From: Coenobita brevimanus
Taxonomy: Eukaryota > Arthropoda > Malacostraca > Decapoda > Coenobitidae
DNA length: 64,000 nt
Direction of reading: 5' to 3'
NCBI GenBank assembly: GCA_032717465.1
Contig: CM064713.1
Coordinates: forward strand, 2,900,001-2,964,000
Of the stretch, positions 10,741 through 22,039 are shown piece after piece (position 1 is the stretch's first letter; the number at the start of each line of letters is the position of its first letter). Both the position numbers and the translations under genes were made by a program. The notes under the pieces are model-generated. The model worked only from the letters and a program-made list of their open reading frames with translations, ran no database searches and was not told the origin of the DNA.

Positions 10741-10952
10741 TTATGTTATTCCTTATTTATTTCATTTATTTATTTATCTCTCTATCTACCTACCTGTCTG
10801 TCTATCTGTCTATCCATCAATTTATCATTTAATCAGGTAGTCTATAAATCTATCTGTCTATTAATCTGTCTATCTATCTATTTATCTACTTCCCTATCTA
10901 TCCATCCATCCATCTACCTATCTATCTGTCTATCTATTTCTATCTATTAACA
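10741..10952. repeat. (TTTA)n then (TCTA/CTGT)n
   Basis: TTTA units give way to imperfect TCTA, TCTG and CCAT tetranucleotides. Confidence 0.95.
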
Positions 10953-11079
10953 AAAGGCTAAGCACAGATGGGTCAATGTATGCAGCCAGAGACCTGTAAG
11001 TAGGGTAGGCTGGGTCTGGGGTAATCAAGTTATAGTAATACCGACATCTGGAGTAAGGGAGGGAATTACACCAGGGGAG

Positions 11080-11099
11080 AGAGAGAGAGAGAGAGAGAC

Positions 11100-11140
<41 letters not shown>

Positions 11141-11205
11141 GACAGAGACAGACAGACAGACAGTCAGACAGACAGACAGACAGAGAAGGGAGAGGGAATA
11201 TGAAA

Positions 11206-11288
<83 letters not shown>
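11080..11288. repeat. compound (GA)n-(CAGA)n-(GT)n
   Basis: GA at 11080-11098, CAGA/GACA to about 11183, then a perfect GT run at 11213-11288. Confidence 0.97.
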
Positions 11289-11290
<2 letters not shown>

Positions 11291-11789
11291 CGGGCTGTAC
11301 CAACACCCAATCAACCATGTACAAGCCAACCTCCTCACGGCAGAAGACTTGCTTTCGCTTAATCCCTGTTCGCTCCAGACGATTTTATTGAACTGGGAGA
11401 AGTTTTATCACTGCAGGGGTTTGATACAGCCTTAATTAATCCCTTTACTGATACAGATTCTTCCTATGTTGAATAAAACCCACAGGAGAGAGCAGAAATA
11501 AAGGAAAAAGTTCAAGAATTTTAAGTACATGCGGAAACTTCAGGGCTCTAAGAATGGGCTTCGCTAAAGTCTTTAAAATCTACGGAAATGAAGCACCTCT
11601 TCTCGGAACTGAAGGAAATTCGGTACTAAAGTCTACTAAATAAAACATCTCATTTCCGAAAATCATTAGTGAAGGACAGACGAACAGTTCCCTTCTTAGT
11701 CTCGCTCCGCATCAAAAAAGCTAATGTGTACAAAGTGAAGCACCTACAGTAATTTCCGAATATCCTTAATGAGTGGCAGACGGACGACC
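11289..11789. other. unassigned sequence with one family D fragment
   Basis: CCAGACGATTTTATTGAACTG at 11375-11396 matches family D. The remainder has stops in all frames; AAGCACCTCTTCTCGG near 11592 may be an eroded family C arm. Confidence 0.4.
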
Positions 11790-11986
11790 CTGTACTCGTA
11801 GGGTAAGGAAGCTCCCTAACACCTTTTCGTTTCCTGTTTATTTCTGCATGTACCGTTTTAATAATTGCTGATATCTTATTTATGCAATACGAGTCAATGA
11901 TGCAAAGGAATAAAATACGATACAAGAGACTGTTAAGGCATAACATGCAAAATAAATCGCTGTGGAAAAGGTGTTAGTTAGCTTCC
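11790..11986. mobile_element. family C fold-back element
   Basis: Left arm GGAAGCTCCCTAACACC near 11807 and right arm AATAAATCGCTGTGGAAAAG...GCTTCC at 11951-11986, inverted around an unrelated spacer. Confidence 0.7.
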
Positions 11987-12169
11987 ACAGCCAGCTAGAA
12001 CACGAGCTCAAGACACCCTGCTGCCTCTCAAGACGGTGTGGTCTGTCTCAAGGTGTCTGGGAGAGAGGCACACCCACAGCCCCTCCCACACAGGCAAACG
12101 TGGCTTTTATGGTTGATATTTCTTTTCTTGTGAGGCTCCTTGTAGTCCTCTAAGACGTTTTATTTTTCT

Positions 12170-12891
12170 GGCTGTCTTCTTTTCTGTCTGTGTGTCTGTC
12201 GCCTGTCTTTCTTTCTCCGGCTGTCTGTGTTCCTCTAAAGCGTTTCATTTTTCTGTCTCTGTTTGTCTGCTTGTGTGTCTGTCAGCTGTTTTTTCTTTCT
12301 CCTTTCTCCTACTTCTGTCATCTTTTCCTATCTGTTTATCTTTGTCAATTATTCTTTCTTTTTCTCTCTGGATGCCTGTATTTCTGTCACCTCCTTCTGT
12401 CTGCCTGTCTCTGTGTCTGCCAGTTGTTTCTTTCTTGTGCCAAAGTGTCTGCGTTTCTGTCATCTTTTTCTGTCAGCCTGTATTTCCGTCTGTCGTTGTC
12501 CGCTTTGCCATGTGGTTGTGTTGTATATTTGGTATTGCTGTTTATTTTGCTGTCTGATTGCATTCCTCTCAGACATTTAATACCCTTTCTGGCTGACAGG
12601 CTGTGTTTGTCAGCTATTCCTTCTTTTTCTCTCTCTCTGTATTTCTATCACAATTATCTCTCTCTATTTTTGTCAGCTGTTGTTTCCTTCTCATGCGTGG
12701 GTGTTAATATTCCTGTCATTTTCCTCTGTCTGTCAGCCTGTCATACTGTCAGCTAGTTCATTTGTCTTTCTCTCTGGTTCTCTATATTTTTTTGTTACAT
12801 TATTTCATTGTTCTTCCTCAGTGTCTATATTTCTGTCAATGTTTTCTGTCCCAACCTATATTCCTGTTGTTATGTTTGTTTTTCTGTCTGT
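12170..12891. repeat. degenerate 60-95-bp pyrimidine-rich minisatellite
   Basis: Recurring GTCAGCTGTT (12282, 12342, 12418, 12607, 12673, 12748, with variants) alternates with TTTCTGTCATCTTT (12314, 12379, 12454, 12640, 12704, 12830). Spacing varies from 60 to 95 bp. It continues beyond a LINE-tail insertion at 13059-13190. Confidence 0.75.
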
Positions 12892-12899
12892 TAGTCTGC

Positions 12900-13058
12900 C
12901 GAGGATGAGATGGAGGGATGGGGTGGAGAGGTATATGAGAGAGGGGATGTGTGAGTTGGGAGCAGGGCAGTGAGATGGCGGGGGACAGGGCGACTTGGAG
13001 GCGATTTGTTTGTGGCCACCCCAAACGGGATTGAGGCGTCTGGCAATAGATAGATAGA
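12900..13058 (+). mobile_element. 5'-truncated LINE 3' end with apparent target duplication
   Basis: Encodes the C-terminal reverse transcriptase stretch RMRWRDGVERYMREG, then a one-base indel shifts frame relative to the copy at 14557. The 3' sequence GGCGATTTGTTTGTGGCCAC...GGCGTCTGGCAATAGATAGA is nearly identical to that copy. TAGTCTGC precedes the insert (12892-12899) and follows its TAGA tail (13059-13066), consistent with target-primed insertion into the minisatellite. Confidence 0.8.
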
Positions 13059-13190
13059 TAGTCTGCTTTTCTGTCAGTTTTTCCCCAATTACCTCTGTTT
13101 TTGTCTGACTCCGTGTATTTCTGTCACAGTCCTACCCTTTTTCTTTTTTTCTTTTCTTCTCTTTCTCTTTTCTTTCTTTTTCTTTCTCTT
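13059..13190. repeat. continuation of the pyrimidine-rich minisatellite
   Basis: GTCTGCTTTTCTGTCAG and GTATTTCTGTCACAG resume the words of 12170-12891 on the far side of the LINE insertion, then grade into TTTCTT. Confidence 0.7.
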
Positions 13191-13291
13191 GCCCAGCCTT
13201 GTCATGGTCTTGTAACCCACAGTCAAGCCAGCGTCAGTGCTTGTCTGGATGGAGCCTACGTGCTTGACATGCCCAGAAATAGGCAACTCAG

Positions 13292-13293
<2 letters not shown>

Positions 13294-13371
<78 letters not shown>
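13294..13371. repeat. (GT)n microsatellite
   Basis: Perfect 78-bp run. Confidence 0.98.
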
Positions 13372-13375
<4 letters not shown>

Positions 13376-13807
13376 CTGCCTATTTGCGTGAGTGCGTGTC
13401 TAGAACATAGAGAAGGAACATCAAGTCTTAGAAACCATCTTCCTTTAAGAACATCACCATCAACCCACAAACCATCAAGAAAATCAACAATCATTCCTTG
13501 TTTTGACTGAAGATTAATGAAACCTAGCCAACCATAATGAAACTCTTAACTGGAAAAAATGAGTTCCCTTAATTTTTCGACTTTTCCCAGATATATTCAG
13601 TAGATTTTTTAGATCTCCTCAAAATCCATGATGTACAGTAAAGTAGAAAAAGATTGCAAATAGTAAAGGAAGAAATGAAAGTGTAATTAAAGAGGAGTAC
13701 AAAATAAAGAAAAATAAAGAAAAGGTAATGACGTGAGGGTAATGAGGTGCCATGAGGATAAAAGAACACTAAATTGTTTTCTATTGCAACTGACTGGCTC
13801 CATGAGA
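13372..13807. other. unassigned AT-rich sequence
   Basis: No repeat-family match and no open frame above background. Confidence 0.4.
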
Positions 13808-13817
13808 CACACACACA

Positions 13818-13862
<45 letters not shown>
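13808..13862. repeat. (CA)n microsatellite with one CATA
   Basis: 55-bp run, one interruption near 13824. Confidence 0.98.
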
Positions 13863-13865
<3 letters not shown>

Positions 13866-13966
13866 CAGAGACTAAAAGACAGGGAGGAAATAGACAGAAT
13901 ATATCCAAGCTAATTAGCCACATAAAATCTTCCTAATTACCAACGTCTCTCTCCCTCCCTCCCTCC

Positions 13967-13969
<3 letters not shown>

Positions 13970-14021
<52 letters not shown>

Positions 14022-14113
14022 ACTTTCTTGTCCTCTCTTTTATATTAGTCTCTCCACCATAACTTCCCTTCCCCACTATCCTCTTCCCACTTGCGCTTAC
14101 CAATTCTCCCTCC

Positions 14114-14185
<72 letters not shown>
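13970..14185. repeat. (CT)n - 96-bp unit - (CT)n
   Basis: CT at 13970-14020, a unit starting AACTTTCTTGTC and ending CTTACCAATTCTCCCTCCC, then CT at 14117-14185. The same unit, again flanked by CT on both sides, occurs at 21380-21594, so the unit and its flanking microsatellites seem to form one dispersed entity. Confidence 0.8.
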
Positions 14186-14188
<3 letters not shown>

Positions 14189-14308
14189 GTACCCCTCGTA
14201 ATTATCGCCCTCCACCACAAGCTCCCAAACAGCTTATTATGGGCAAGTAATTATCGGAGTGTGGGCGTCTGGAGAGCAGGTTGTCATTTTTACACCCGCA
14301 CTCGGTAT

Positions 14309-14556
<248 letters not shown>

Positions 14557-15428
14557 CTATCTATCTATTGCCAGACGCCTCAATCCCGTTTGGGGTGGCC
14601 ACAAACAAATCGCCTCCAAGTCGCCCTGTCCCCCGCCATTTCACTACCCTGCTCCCAACTCACATCGCCCTCTCTCATATACCTCTCCACCCCATCCCTT
14701 CATCTCATCCTCGGCCTCCCCCTCCCTCTTCCCCTCTCCACCTCACTCACATACACTCTCTTCGTCAGTCTTTCACCCTCCATCCTCTCCACATGGCTAA
14801 CCCACCTCAGTGTGTTCCTCATAACGCTTCCTATCACATCCAAATCAACACCACAACGCTCTTTTATATCCTCATTCGTCAGCCTGTCTCTCCATGTGAC
14901 TCCACAGGCTCCTCTTAAATAACTCATTTCCACTGCTCTCACTCTTGACTTGTGTCCTTCCAACAACGTCCAAGCTTCACTTCCGTACCTTAGAGTTGGT
15001 ATCACAATACTGTCATGTAGTAACTTTTTCACTTCCATGCTCACTTCCCTGTTTCTTATCACTGCTTTCAAAGAACCAGCAACCTTTCTTCCCTGCTGTA
15101 CCCTTTCAAACACTTCACCCTCCAAACCTCCATCCTTACTCATCACACTACCCAAGTACTTAAACGTACTCACATTTTCCAATTCCTCACCATCCAACCT
15201 CGCTGTACATTCACTGACTTCACCTCTCTCAAAGACCATCACTTTACTCTTCCCTACATTCACCTTTAGATTCCGTTTCTTACACACTCTCCCAAACTCA
15301 TCCACCAAGCCTTGCAGCTCCCCTTCGTCTTCACTCAACAACACAGTATCATCTGCAAACAACAGTACAGGGAGTTTCCAAACACTATCTTCTCTCACCA
15401 GGGCCACTCCAACATCCACTACCCTACC

Positions 15429-15432
<4 letters not shown>
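14557..15432 (-). pseudogene. non-LTR retrotransposon reverse transcriptase, C-terminal half
   Basis: Read on the minus strand, this fragment starts at about 15432 and ends at a stop at 14580-14582. It contains the catalytic motif LLFADDTVLL (RT block C), then VGKSKVMVF, FKYLGSVMS, LRYGSEAW, TLRWVSHVERM and GRGRGRPRMR, and finishes RRFVCGHPKRD. An in-frame TGA at 14700-14702 replaces the Trp codon read in the copy at 12900, so it is disrupted. The N-terminal RT, the endonuclease and any ORF1 are missing: 5' truncation falls at the adjoining AAT microsatellite. The 3' end carries a TAGATAGA tail. The clade is not resolved (RTE-like is one possibility). Related fragments: 12900, 20822, 23470, 40205, 40720, 48505, 59030. 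Confidence 0.88.
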
Positions 15433-15512
<80 letters not shown>

Positions 15513-15534
15513 TAACAATAATCATGAAAATAAT

Positions 15535-15562
<28 letters not shown>
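15433..15562. repeat. (TAA)n microsatellite
   Basis: TAA/AAT units with GAT and AAC interruptions, about 130 bp, at the 5' truncation point of the LINE fragment. Confidence 0.97.
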
Positions 15563-15565
<3 letters not shown>

Positions 15566-15589
15566 TAAAAAGGTAATAGGCTATCCATG

Positions 15590-16360
15590 CATTATCCAAT
15601 CCTTTTTTTGCCCCATCAGGAGCGTAGGGACCCGCCGCTAGGCTACTCAGTCCTGGCATCCAACTTAAAGGTGACCAGCCTCATTTTCCCCTGAGTGGCA
15701 TAATATGAGCAATAAACCCCAACCACCCCTTAGATGGAAACTCTTAAAGGGTCCATCCCGCTAGAGAACCTTGACCTACTACACCACCAGGCGGCATCTG
15801 GGTATATGGTTACCACCCAGCGTAATAAATGCTTTCCTGAGTTCCAAGAAACCATTTGGCTTATCACTCGGTGTTGAGTCACGTAAAGGCAGCTCTACTA
15901 GCTGTCTACTTCTTCCTTCACCTTTATCATTCCTTCTCTGTGCCAGCACTCCTATCTTCCTGTTTCTTCCATCATTCGCGTCACTTTTTGTTGCTCTTCT
16001 TTCTTAAGTCTACTTAGCTTCTTTCCACTTTAGGTGGTTCTGCACTGAGTGAAGAGCTTACTGATTTCCTGTAGCCCAGAAATCCATTTACAGCCCTGGG
16101 TGGTAACCATATAACAAAATACTGTGGTATTTTGTAGCCTGCTATGGTGCCCCTGAAATCCAGGGAGAAAGATGCAAATGCGGCCTCCATCCAGGAGCCA
16201 AACTTCCACACTCTTCCCCGCGCAACGCTGTGGCAAGGCGCTGTCTTACGTAAAGAAATATCGGTTCACTTCACGGGGCGTAGCTTCCCTGCGGTTAAGG
16301 GGTCTGCTCAGCCAGGCAGACTCAACAATATTTCAGTGTTTGATGATACTTCTTGGCTTT
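15590..16360 (+). mobile_element. family E composite element with internal inverted repeat
   Basis: Contains AGGAGCGTAGGGACC, ACCACCAGGCGGCATCTGG, then TATGGTTACCACCCAGCG (about 15805) and its inverted counterpart CTGGGTGGTAACCATATA (about 16097). The text between TATGGTTACC and the ACTTTAGGTGG region is inverted over ~75 bp. It ends near CACGGGGCGTAGCTTCCCTG and GGGGTCTGCTCAGCCAGGCAG. Partial copies lie at 22040-22455, 24238-24415, 25525-26055 and 31370-31830. No coding capacity is seen. Confidence 0.65.
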
Positions 16361-16965
16361 AGTATTCACTAGTATGATATTGCCAAATTTTTCCAGCATA
16401 TAAAATAACAAGAAGCGGTGTCAAGGCACAGCAAACCCGTCTCCGGCAGTCATTTTAGTGCTGATGTATAAGCACAACAGAATATCTAATCAAAGATGTC
16501 ACTTATCAAATTTGGAGTTAATCGAGTGAATATTAACGATTTCATGCCAATTTGAAATTTTTGGCCCGACCCACCTGGTATTGACCCCCCAGACCGCTAA
16601 CTGGGAGGTGACCCCCTGATGTAATGAGGCATGTTATAGGATGCAGATTTGAAAGATGCACCTTTAGGTTTGGGTTTCATTTCGATATGACGAATTTGAA
16701 AGGAGTTATGGCGAGTAAACGATTTTTACCCGTCCTTGTTTCTTTACATTCGTTGTCCCTACAGCCTGGGCCTTAACCCAGTTAGGCCCAAAAGTTAACA
16801 GGTGATCAGAAGGTCATAGCTCATCATCCCTGTAATTTTAGTCAATATCGCACCAGCGGTTATCGCGTGATTTTTTTAACAGACAGACAAATAAGCAAAC
16901 ACACAGGCAAACAGGGTGAAAACAATACCCGTCCCCGAGCCCCTCCTGGGCGGGGACGAGTAACA
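16361..16965 (+). mobile_element. unclassified element ending in a GC hairpin
   Basis: Non-coding text ending ACAGACAGACAAATAAGCAA...GAAAACAATACCCGTCCCCG and CGGGGACGAGTAA. CGTCCCCG and CGGGGACG are a perfect 8-bp inverted pair around a short loop. The prefix of CAGA/CAAA words before a palindromic end resembles the ends of family F at 18070-18140. Confidence 0.5.
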
Positions 16966-17159
16966 ATACTGCCAGTTTGATAATAATACAGCACCACATC
17001 CAACACCGCTTGTTACAATGGCATTAGAGTGACTGATGATAAAGTGGATTGCTCATTATACCCGGCTTACAATGGCGTTGCACTGCGGTGTTTACATATC
17101 ATCCTCATTACATCCAATGCATTGTATGTCGTGCAGTATGGCTGGCCTTCCTAGTTACT

Positions 17160-17164
<5 letters not shown>

Positions 17165-17231
<67 letters not shown>
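17165..17231. repeat. (GT)n microsatellite
   Basis: Perfect 67-bp run. Confidence 0.98.
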
Positions 17232-17233
<2 letters not shown>

Positions 17234-17368
17234 CTGGACACATACTGACGTGGGCTGTGTGGCGGAAATGATAAGAGCGGTAAATACGCAGTTCAGAATA
17301 ATGCAGGCCAACGACACGACATAACAGTGAATACGTGTCACTGTTAAAATCTTGTATGCTTATGCCCC

Positions 17369-17567
<199 letters not shown>

Positions 17568-17635
17568 GTTATGGTGAACGAAATAATCTGTTCCAATATA
17601 AAGAATATCATTAACACCTGTCACTTCATTCAATG

Positions 17636-17786
17636 GTCAAGTGCAATCTGACTGGAGGGTCCATTTGACTAGTAACCAAGGAGACTCATTGCTACCTAGT
17701 AACTAAGGCTCACTGAATTCAATGCAACCAGGACTCAGTATTGCAGTTGAGAGGGTGGTCCAGTTCCACCAGATGAAAACTAAATA
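17636..17786 (+). mobile_element. family B element
   Basis: Carries TGACTAGTAACCAAGGAGAC, TAACTAAGGCTCACTGAATT, ATGCAACC and CAGTTCCACCAGATGAAAAC in that order. The same order recurs at 19745, 27200, 49280, 54375 and 56160, and inverted at 23305. No open frame. Confidence 0.7.
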
Positions 17787-17804
17787 CTAGAAAGCGTTCA
17801 GGGA

Positions 17805-18140
17805 GCTCATACCTCCGCCAATGCCACTGTCTTTAAAAAGGATCCGGATCCGGATCCTCGCCCAAATTTAATCAATTCTTTCTTAGTCCATGTTCCACCT
17901 TTCCACAAAATTTCCTTGAAATTCATTGAGCACTTTTGGAGATATTGTGCGCGATACTCCATATCCGGATCCGAAGCCAGTAAAAAATTTAATCGTTTCT
18001 TCCTTGGACCGTGGCTCATCCTTTCACAAAACTTCATTGAAATCCGTTCATAACTTTTTGAGTAATCCTGCTAACAGACAGACAGACAAACAGTTCAACG
18101 CGGAATTAAAAATAACCTACTTCGCGGAGGCAATAACCTA
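17805..18140 (-). mobile_element. family F element, with internal repeat
   Basis: Begins TCATACCTCCGCCAATGCC and ends TTCGCGGAGGCAATAA, so the ends are inverted (CCTCCGCC / GCGGAGG). GGATCCGGATCCGGATCC occurs at about 17840. Two halves repeat TTTCACAAAATTTCCTTGAA with ~110-bp offset. CAGACAGACAGACAAACAG marks the inner side of one end. Stops interrupt all frames. Confidence 0.7.
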
Positions 18141-18207
18141 AAAAAAGAAATTAGTGGAGGGGCGCAATCACACGAAAATTTCGAGCTTCTCAGTTCGTTT
18201 GCTCGGT

Positions 18208-18349
18208 CAAAAAAAAAAAAAAAAATGGTGTTTCAAATCCAAGAGTTTTTCAGGGATGTGTGGAGGGAAAGGGTGCGAGAGAACTGGGGAGAAATGTTTA
18301 CAGATGGAGAGAGAGGGGGAGAGAAACTGAGTGAGAGAAAGAGAAAGGG

Positions 18350-18380
<31 letters not shown>

Positions 18381-18499
18381 TCGTCTGGTATGGTGAGGAC
18401 ATAATATAAAAAGGAATTCTGAATACACGTTATTTTTACGTGTTGCGTATTGGAGGAGTATTGGGAGAGACAGCAGGCGAGCGGAGGGGTGGTAATGAG

Positions 18500-18561
<62 letters not shown>
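18208..18561. repeat. poly-A, (GA)n and (GT)n
   Basis: A-run at 18208-18225, GA-rich at 18305-18375 and GT at 18502-18561. Confidence 0.95.
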
Positions 18562-18563
<2 letters not shown>

Positions 18564-18775
18564 ACAGAGAAATATCAGGCCTATTACAGCTTGGGAATAA
18601 TAACAAGAAGAGGGACGCAAATGTTGAAGGTAAATATTAGGTAAACTTTTGTACCTCCCTGTAGATGAAGCGTTTCCCAAGTACACCCTATCAGTTTCGC
18701 TTTTGTGTATTTTTGTATATAAACCTTCACTCAGTATACACTCTGCTACCTAAGTACTCTCACAGTGTACCTCTT

Positions 18776-18776
<1 letters not shown>

Positions 18777-18815
<39 letters not shown>
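18777..18815. repeat. (CT)n microsatellite
   Basis: Perfect run followed by AAACAAAATCGTCTG, an inverted family D word. Confidence 0.97.
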
Positions 18816-18817
<2 letters not shown>

Positions 18818-19056
18818 AAACAAAATCGTCTGTAGGTAGTAAGAGTAAAGTATTAAAATCGTCACTACATATATTGGATCCAGATTTCAGTTAATTATAT
18901 TACAAGGCACAAAAAAAAAATGTACCTTGGTTTATATGCGTGTAATTGTGTCATCATTCATCACAATCTGTTTCTCTTTGCGGGTAAATGAAGGAAACAC
19001 TGGGGAGATTATGGTTCTGACTGCGGTACAAACTAAGTCATTGAATTCTATTTTGG

Positions 19057-19101
<45 letters not shown>
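19057..19101. repeat. (CA)n microsatellite
   Basis: Perfect 45-bp run. Confidence 0.98.
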
Positions 19102-19104
<3 letters not shown>

Positions 19105-19630
19105 CATATACTACCAAAGGATATGAGCAGAAGAGTTATCAGGGAGTCCGCATTACCCAGAAGTGTCTCAAAAGTGGTTGCACTGATTAGAGTACCGACC
19201 AGAAAAACAATCATTCTTCCTCTTTGTTTTGATATACATACACGTTCTGTACTAGCCCACTTTTAGTCTTACAACATATATATTTAGCACATTTCACTGC
19301 CTGACACTGTAGAAGAAGCCTCAGTGAAAAACAGTGGGATCTTGAAAGGACTTCCCCCGCCTTAGTCTTTCTCCTGTGCGCCTAATTCTTGTCTCTCTCT
19401 TGGAGTGGAAGAATTCACTTGTTGATATGTGTTTGCGTCACGGAGGTAGTAGGTCTAAGAATCTATTGCTGTTTTTCCTTTCTTTCTTTACTATTTTCCC
19501 ATTTTTCTTTTATCTTTTCCCTTTTTAATTGACAATGATCCCTAACTCCTTCAGCGCAGTTATAATTTGGACCATTTGCTGCACACATATTTTTAAGCAA
19601 TATTTTGTAAAGCTTGTGGTCAATAAAATA
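19102..19630. other. unassigned sequence
   Basis: No family match. It ends AATAAAATAAATTA just before a TCTA array, as an element 3' end with a polyadenylation-like signal and simple tail might. Confidence 0.35.
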
Positions 19631-19631
19631 A

Positions 19632-19735
19632 ATTATCTATCTATCCATCTGTATTTCTACCTATCTATTTATCTGTCTGTATCTACCTACCTATTTATCA
19701 GTCTATCTTTCTGCCTATCAATCTGTCTAAGTTTA
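19632..19735. repeat. (TCTA)n microsatellite
   Basis: TCTA/TCTG/CCTA tetranucleotides, imperfect. Confidence 0.95.
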
Positions 19736-19744
19736 ATGTGAGTT

Positions 19745-19922
19745 AAAGGTCATTTTAACTAGTAATCAAGAAGTCTCACTCCTAGCCCATAACAAAGGCT
19801 CACCCAATTTCATGCAACCACAAATTAATATTAATATTTTGGGGAGTGGCTCAGTTCTGTCGGGTGAAAACAAGCCTACTCTTGTTCCCTGATGATAATA
19901 ATAATAATAATAATAATAATAA
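19745..19922 (+). mobile_element. family B element followed by (ATA)n
   Basis: AACTAGTAATCAAGAAGTCTC, AAAGGCTCACCCAATTTCAT, GCAACC and CTCAGTTCTGTCGGGTGAAA align in order with the 17636 copy. An ATA run follows at 19892-19921. Confidence 0.7.
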
Positions 19923-20280
19923 GGGTTGCGACAGAGTACCTTGCTACTTTATCCCTTCTCTCTCAGCTAAGGTGTGGAAGTAAATAATTGTTTATATGTT
20001 TCTGTGTCACATGAAAGAATCTTTATAAAAAAAATGGAATAATAACGTCAACATAGGCTTCCTCTGCCTCTCACTCAGCCCTTTCTTGAGCTTACTTTTT
20101 GTCTCCTTGCAAGAAAGTGGAAGAAAATGTCTGCTCATACTTTTTTCTTTGTCTTTTTTTTTTCTTTTGCCCAAGCCCCCAATACCCTGTGATAAAAGAC
20201 TTCCCAGGAAAATACAGTGGCTTCGACAAAGAATTCCCCTGCCTCACCCTTCCCTCTATAGGCCTACCTGTTGAGGAGGT

Positions 20281-20283
<3 letters not shown>

Positions 20284-20330
<47 letters not shown>

Positions 20331-20472
20331 TTTTTGTCATTTATGTTTAACTTGCAATTCCCGGACGAATTAATTCAGCTTAATTAGAGACAGCTGGTTG
20401 CAAAGTAGTTAATGAAGAGTTTGTATCCATTGACTACGAAGTTAAAAAAGCTAGAAGTAAAACGAATAAACT

Positions 20473-20509
<37 letters not shown>
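20284..20509. repeat. two (CA)n microsatellites
   Basis: Perfect CA runs at 20284-20328 and 20476-20509 separated by ~150 bp of AT-rich sequence. Confidence 0.97.
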
Positions 20510-20513
<4 letters not shown>

Positions 20514-20821
20514 CCGTATATAAGGGGTTTCGAGTCTCCAGCACTACGCAAATAGAGGAGAACCTCCGTGCATAACAACAAGTGTTCGACAAAGGGGCCT
20601 GTTGTCGCTTCTTCGCGTCGCTCCGAGGTACTGGAAACTTTATCTCGCATCCTGGATTTGTTTTTCGCAAGAGGACCGGAGGACGTGGGGAGACTCTTGC
20701 ATTCTTCTCACCTCCTCTTTCCTCTTCGTTCCTCTTCTTTCAGCCTAAAACAGACAAGCGTTGGTACTGGGATACGAGCAATTGCTTCTTGTGTGAGTTT
20801 TGTAATTTTGCTTTTGTATAT

Positions 20822-21046
20822 TTGGTCATGTGGAGAGGATGGAGAATGAGAGACTGTCTAGAAGAGTGTATGTGAGTGGGGTGGAGAGGGAGAGAAGGAG
20901 GGAGATACCAATGGAGGGATGGAGGGGAGAGATTTAGCGTGGGGAGGGGGTGAACTGGAGGGGGCGGCCAAATGACAGAAGACAGGGAGACGTGAAATGA
21001 AGGCGATTTGTTGGTAGCCACCCTTAACGAAATTAAGACGTGTGGC

Positions 21047-21087
<41 letters not shown>
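20822..21087 (+). pseudogene. LINE 3' end fragment and GA tail
   Basis: The plus strand reads HVERMENERLSRRVYVSGVE followed by an Arg/Glu-rich stretch, matching the minus-strand copy at 14557. It ends GGCGATTTGTTGGTAGCCAC...GACGTGTGGCAATT and then a GA run (21049-21087) in place of the usual TAGA tail. It is 5'-truncated and frame-disrupted. Confidence 0.75.
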
Positions 21088-21088
<1 letters not shown>

Positions 21089-21117
21089 ATACTTTAAAAA
21101 TCTGGCCCCTGCTAAGC

Positions 21118-21240
21118 TCAGAATGCCTATCTATGTTTGTATGTATAGACTCCTAAAGATCAGAAAAAGAGAGAGAGAGAGTAGAGAGGATGCCTATGTT
21201 TTTTATGTGTAGGCTTCCAGAGATCAGAGAAAAACAGCCA
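21118..21240. repeat. about 70-bp tandem duplication
   Basis: ATGCCTATCTATGTTTGTATG...CTCCTAAAGATCAGA and ATGCCTATGTTTTTTATGTG...TTCCAGAGATCAGA are successive diverged units with a GA run between them. Confidence 0.7.
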
Positions 21241-21377
21241 TATTTTCGGAAGTCACACTCCCGTAGAGATGAAAGGAGTCTGCTGTATTTCCTCCCCCCT
21301 CCTCCTCCTCGACACTTCTTAGCTTGTGTCCTTTTTCTTAGTTTTTATTTTCCATTTTTATCATGTACTGTCCTCTC

Positions 21378-21379
<2 letters not shown>

Positions 21380-21456
<77 letters not shown>

Positions 21457-21550
21457 ACTTTCTTGTCGTATATTTTATCTTAGTGTCTCCCTCATATCTT
21501 CCTTTCCCTATTATCTCCTTCCCACTTACGCTCACCAATCCCCTCACCCT

Positions 21551-21594
<44 letters not shown>
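21380..21594. repeat. (CT)n - 101-bp unit - (CT)n, second copy
   Basis: CT 21380-21455, unit AACTTTCTTGTCGTATATTT...ACGCTCACCAATCCCC, CT 21557-21594. The unit is colinear with that at 14021-14116. Confidence 0.8.
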
Positions 21595-21596
<2 letters not shown>

Positions 21597-22039
21597 TTCC
21601 CCTACGCCCTTTTTTACCCACTCTCCAAGTTTTCTCATGTGTCTCAATATTTCTTTTTCCACGTCATTTGATTAACCCTCCTTGGTGACTCTCCTCCCCT
21701 CATTATTCATTCAGGAAACTTTCATTCATTTGTCATTTTTATTTATTTTCGCCTTTATTCTCGTTATTACCTGGTCAAGCGAGGTATTTATTCATTCCAC
21801 GCTTGTCTGACCGCCTAGTGGGTTCAGACGCCCCTATCAGATGTAGCAAGTAAGGGTTTAACTACTGAGGATGGTTAGAATTTATGTCACACCGAATGCT
21901 ACCCAGGGAAGAACGACTGGTCATTCTACTCAAACATTTAGACATACTAACCTTGCCCCGGGCGCATACGCTCGTGAGGCTTCAATAAAGACGCCGTAAC
22001 GTTTTTTTTTTTTTTAATCCTCTCACTTGATGTGGTGAT
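21595..22039. other. unassigned sequence
   Basis: No open frame or repeat of note; a T-run at 22001-22014. Confidence 0.35.

Noticed and set aside
16920..16965. The CGTCCCCG/CGGGGACG hairpin as a transcription terminator
   Set aside because: It lies at the edge of a dispersed element in a eukaryotic context, lacks a T-run and an upstream gene.
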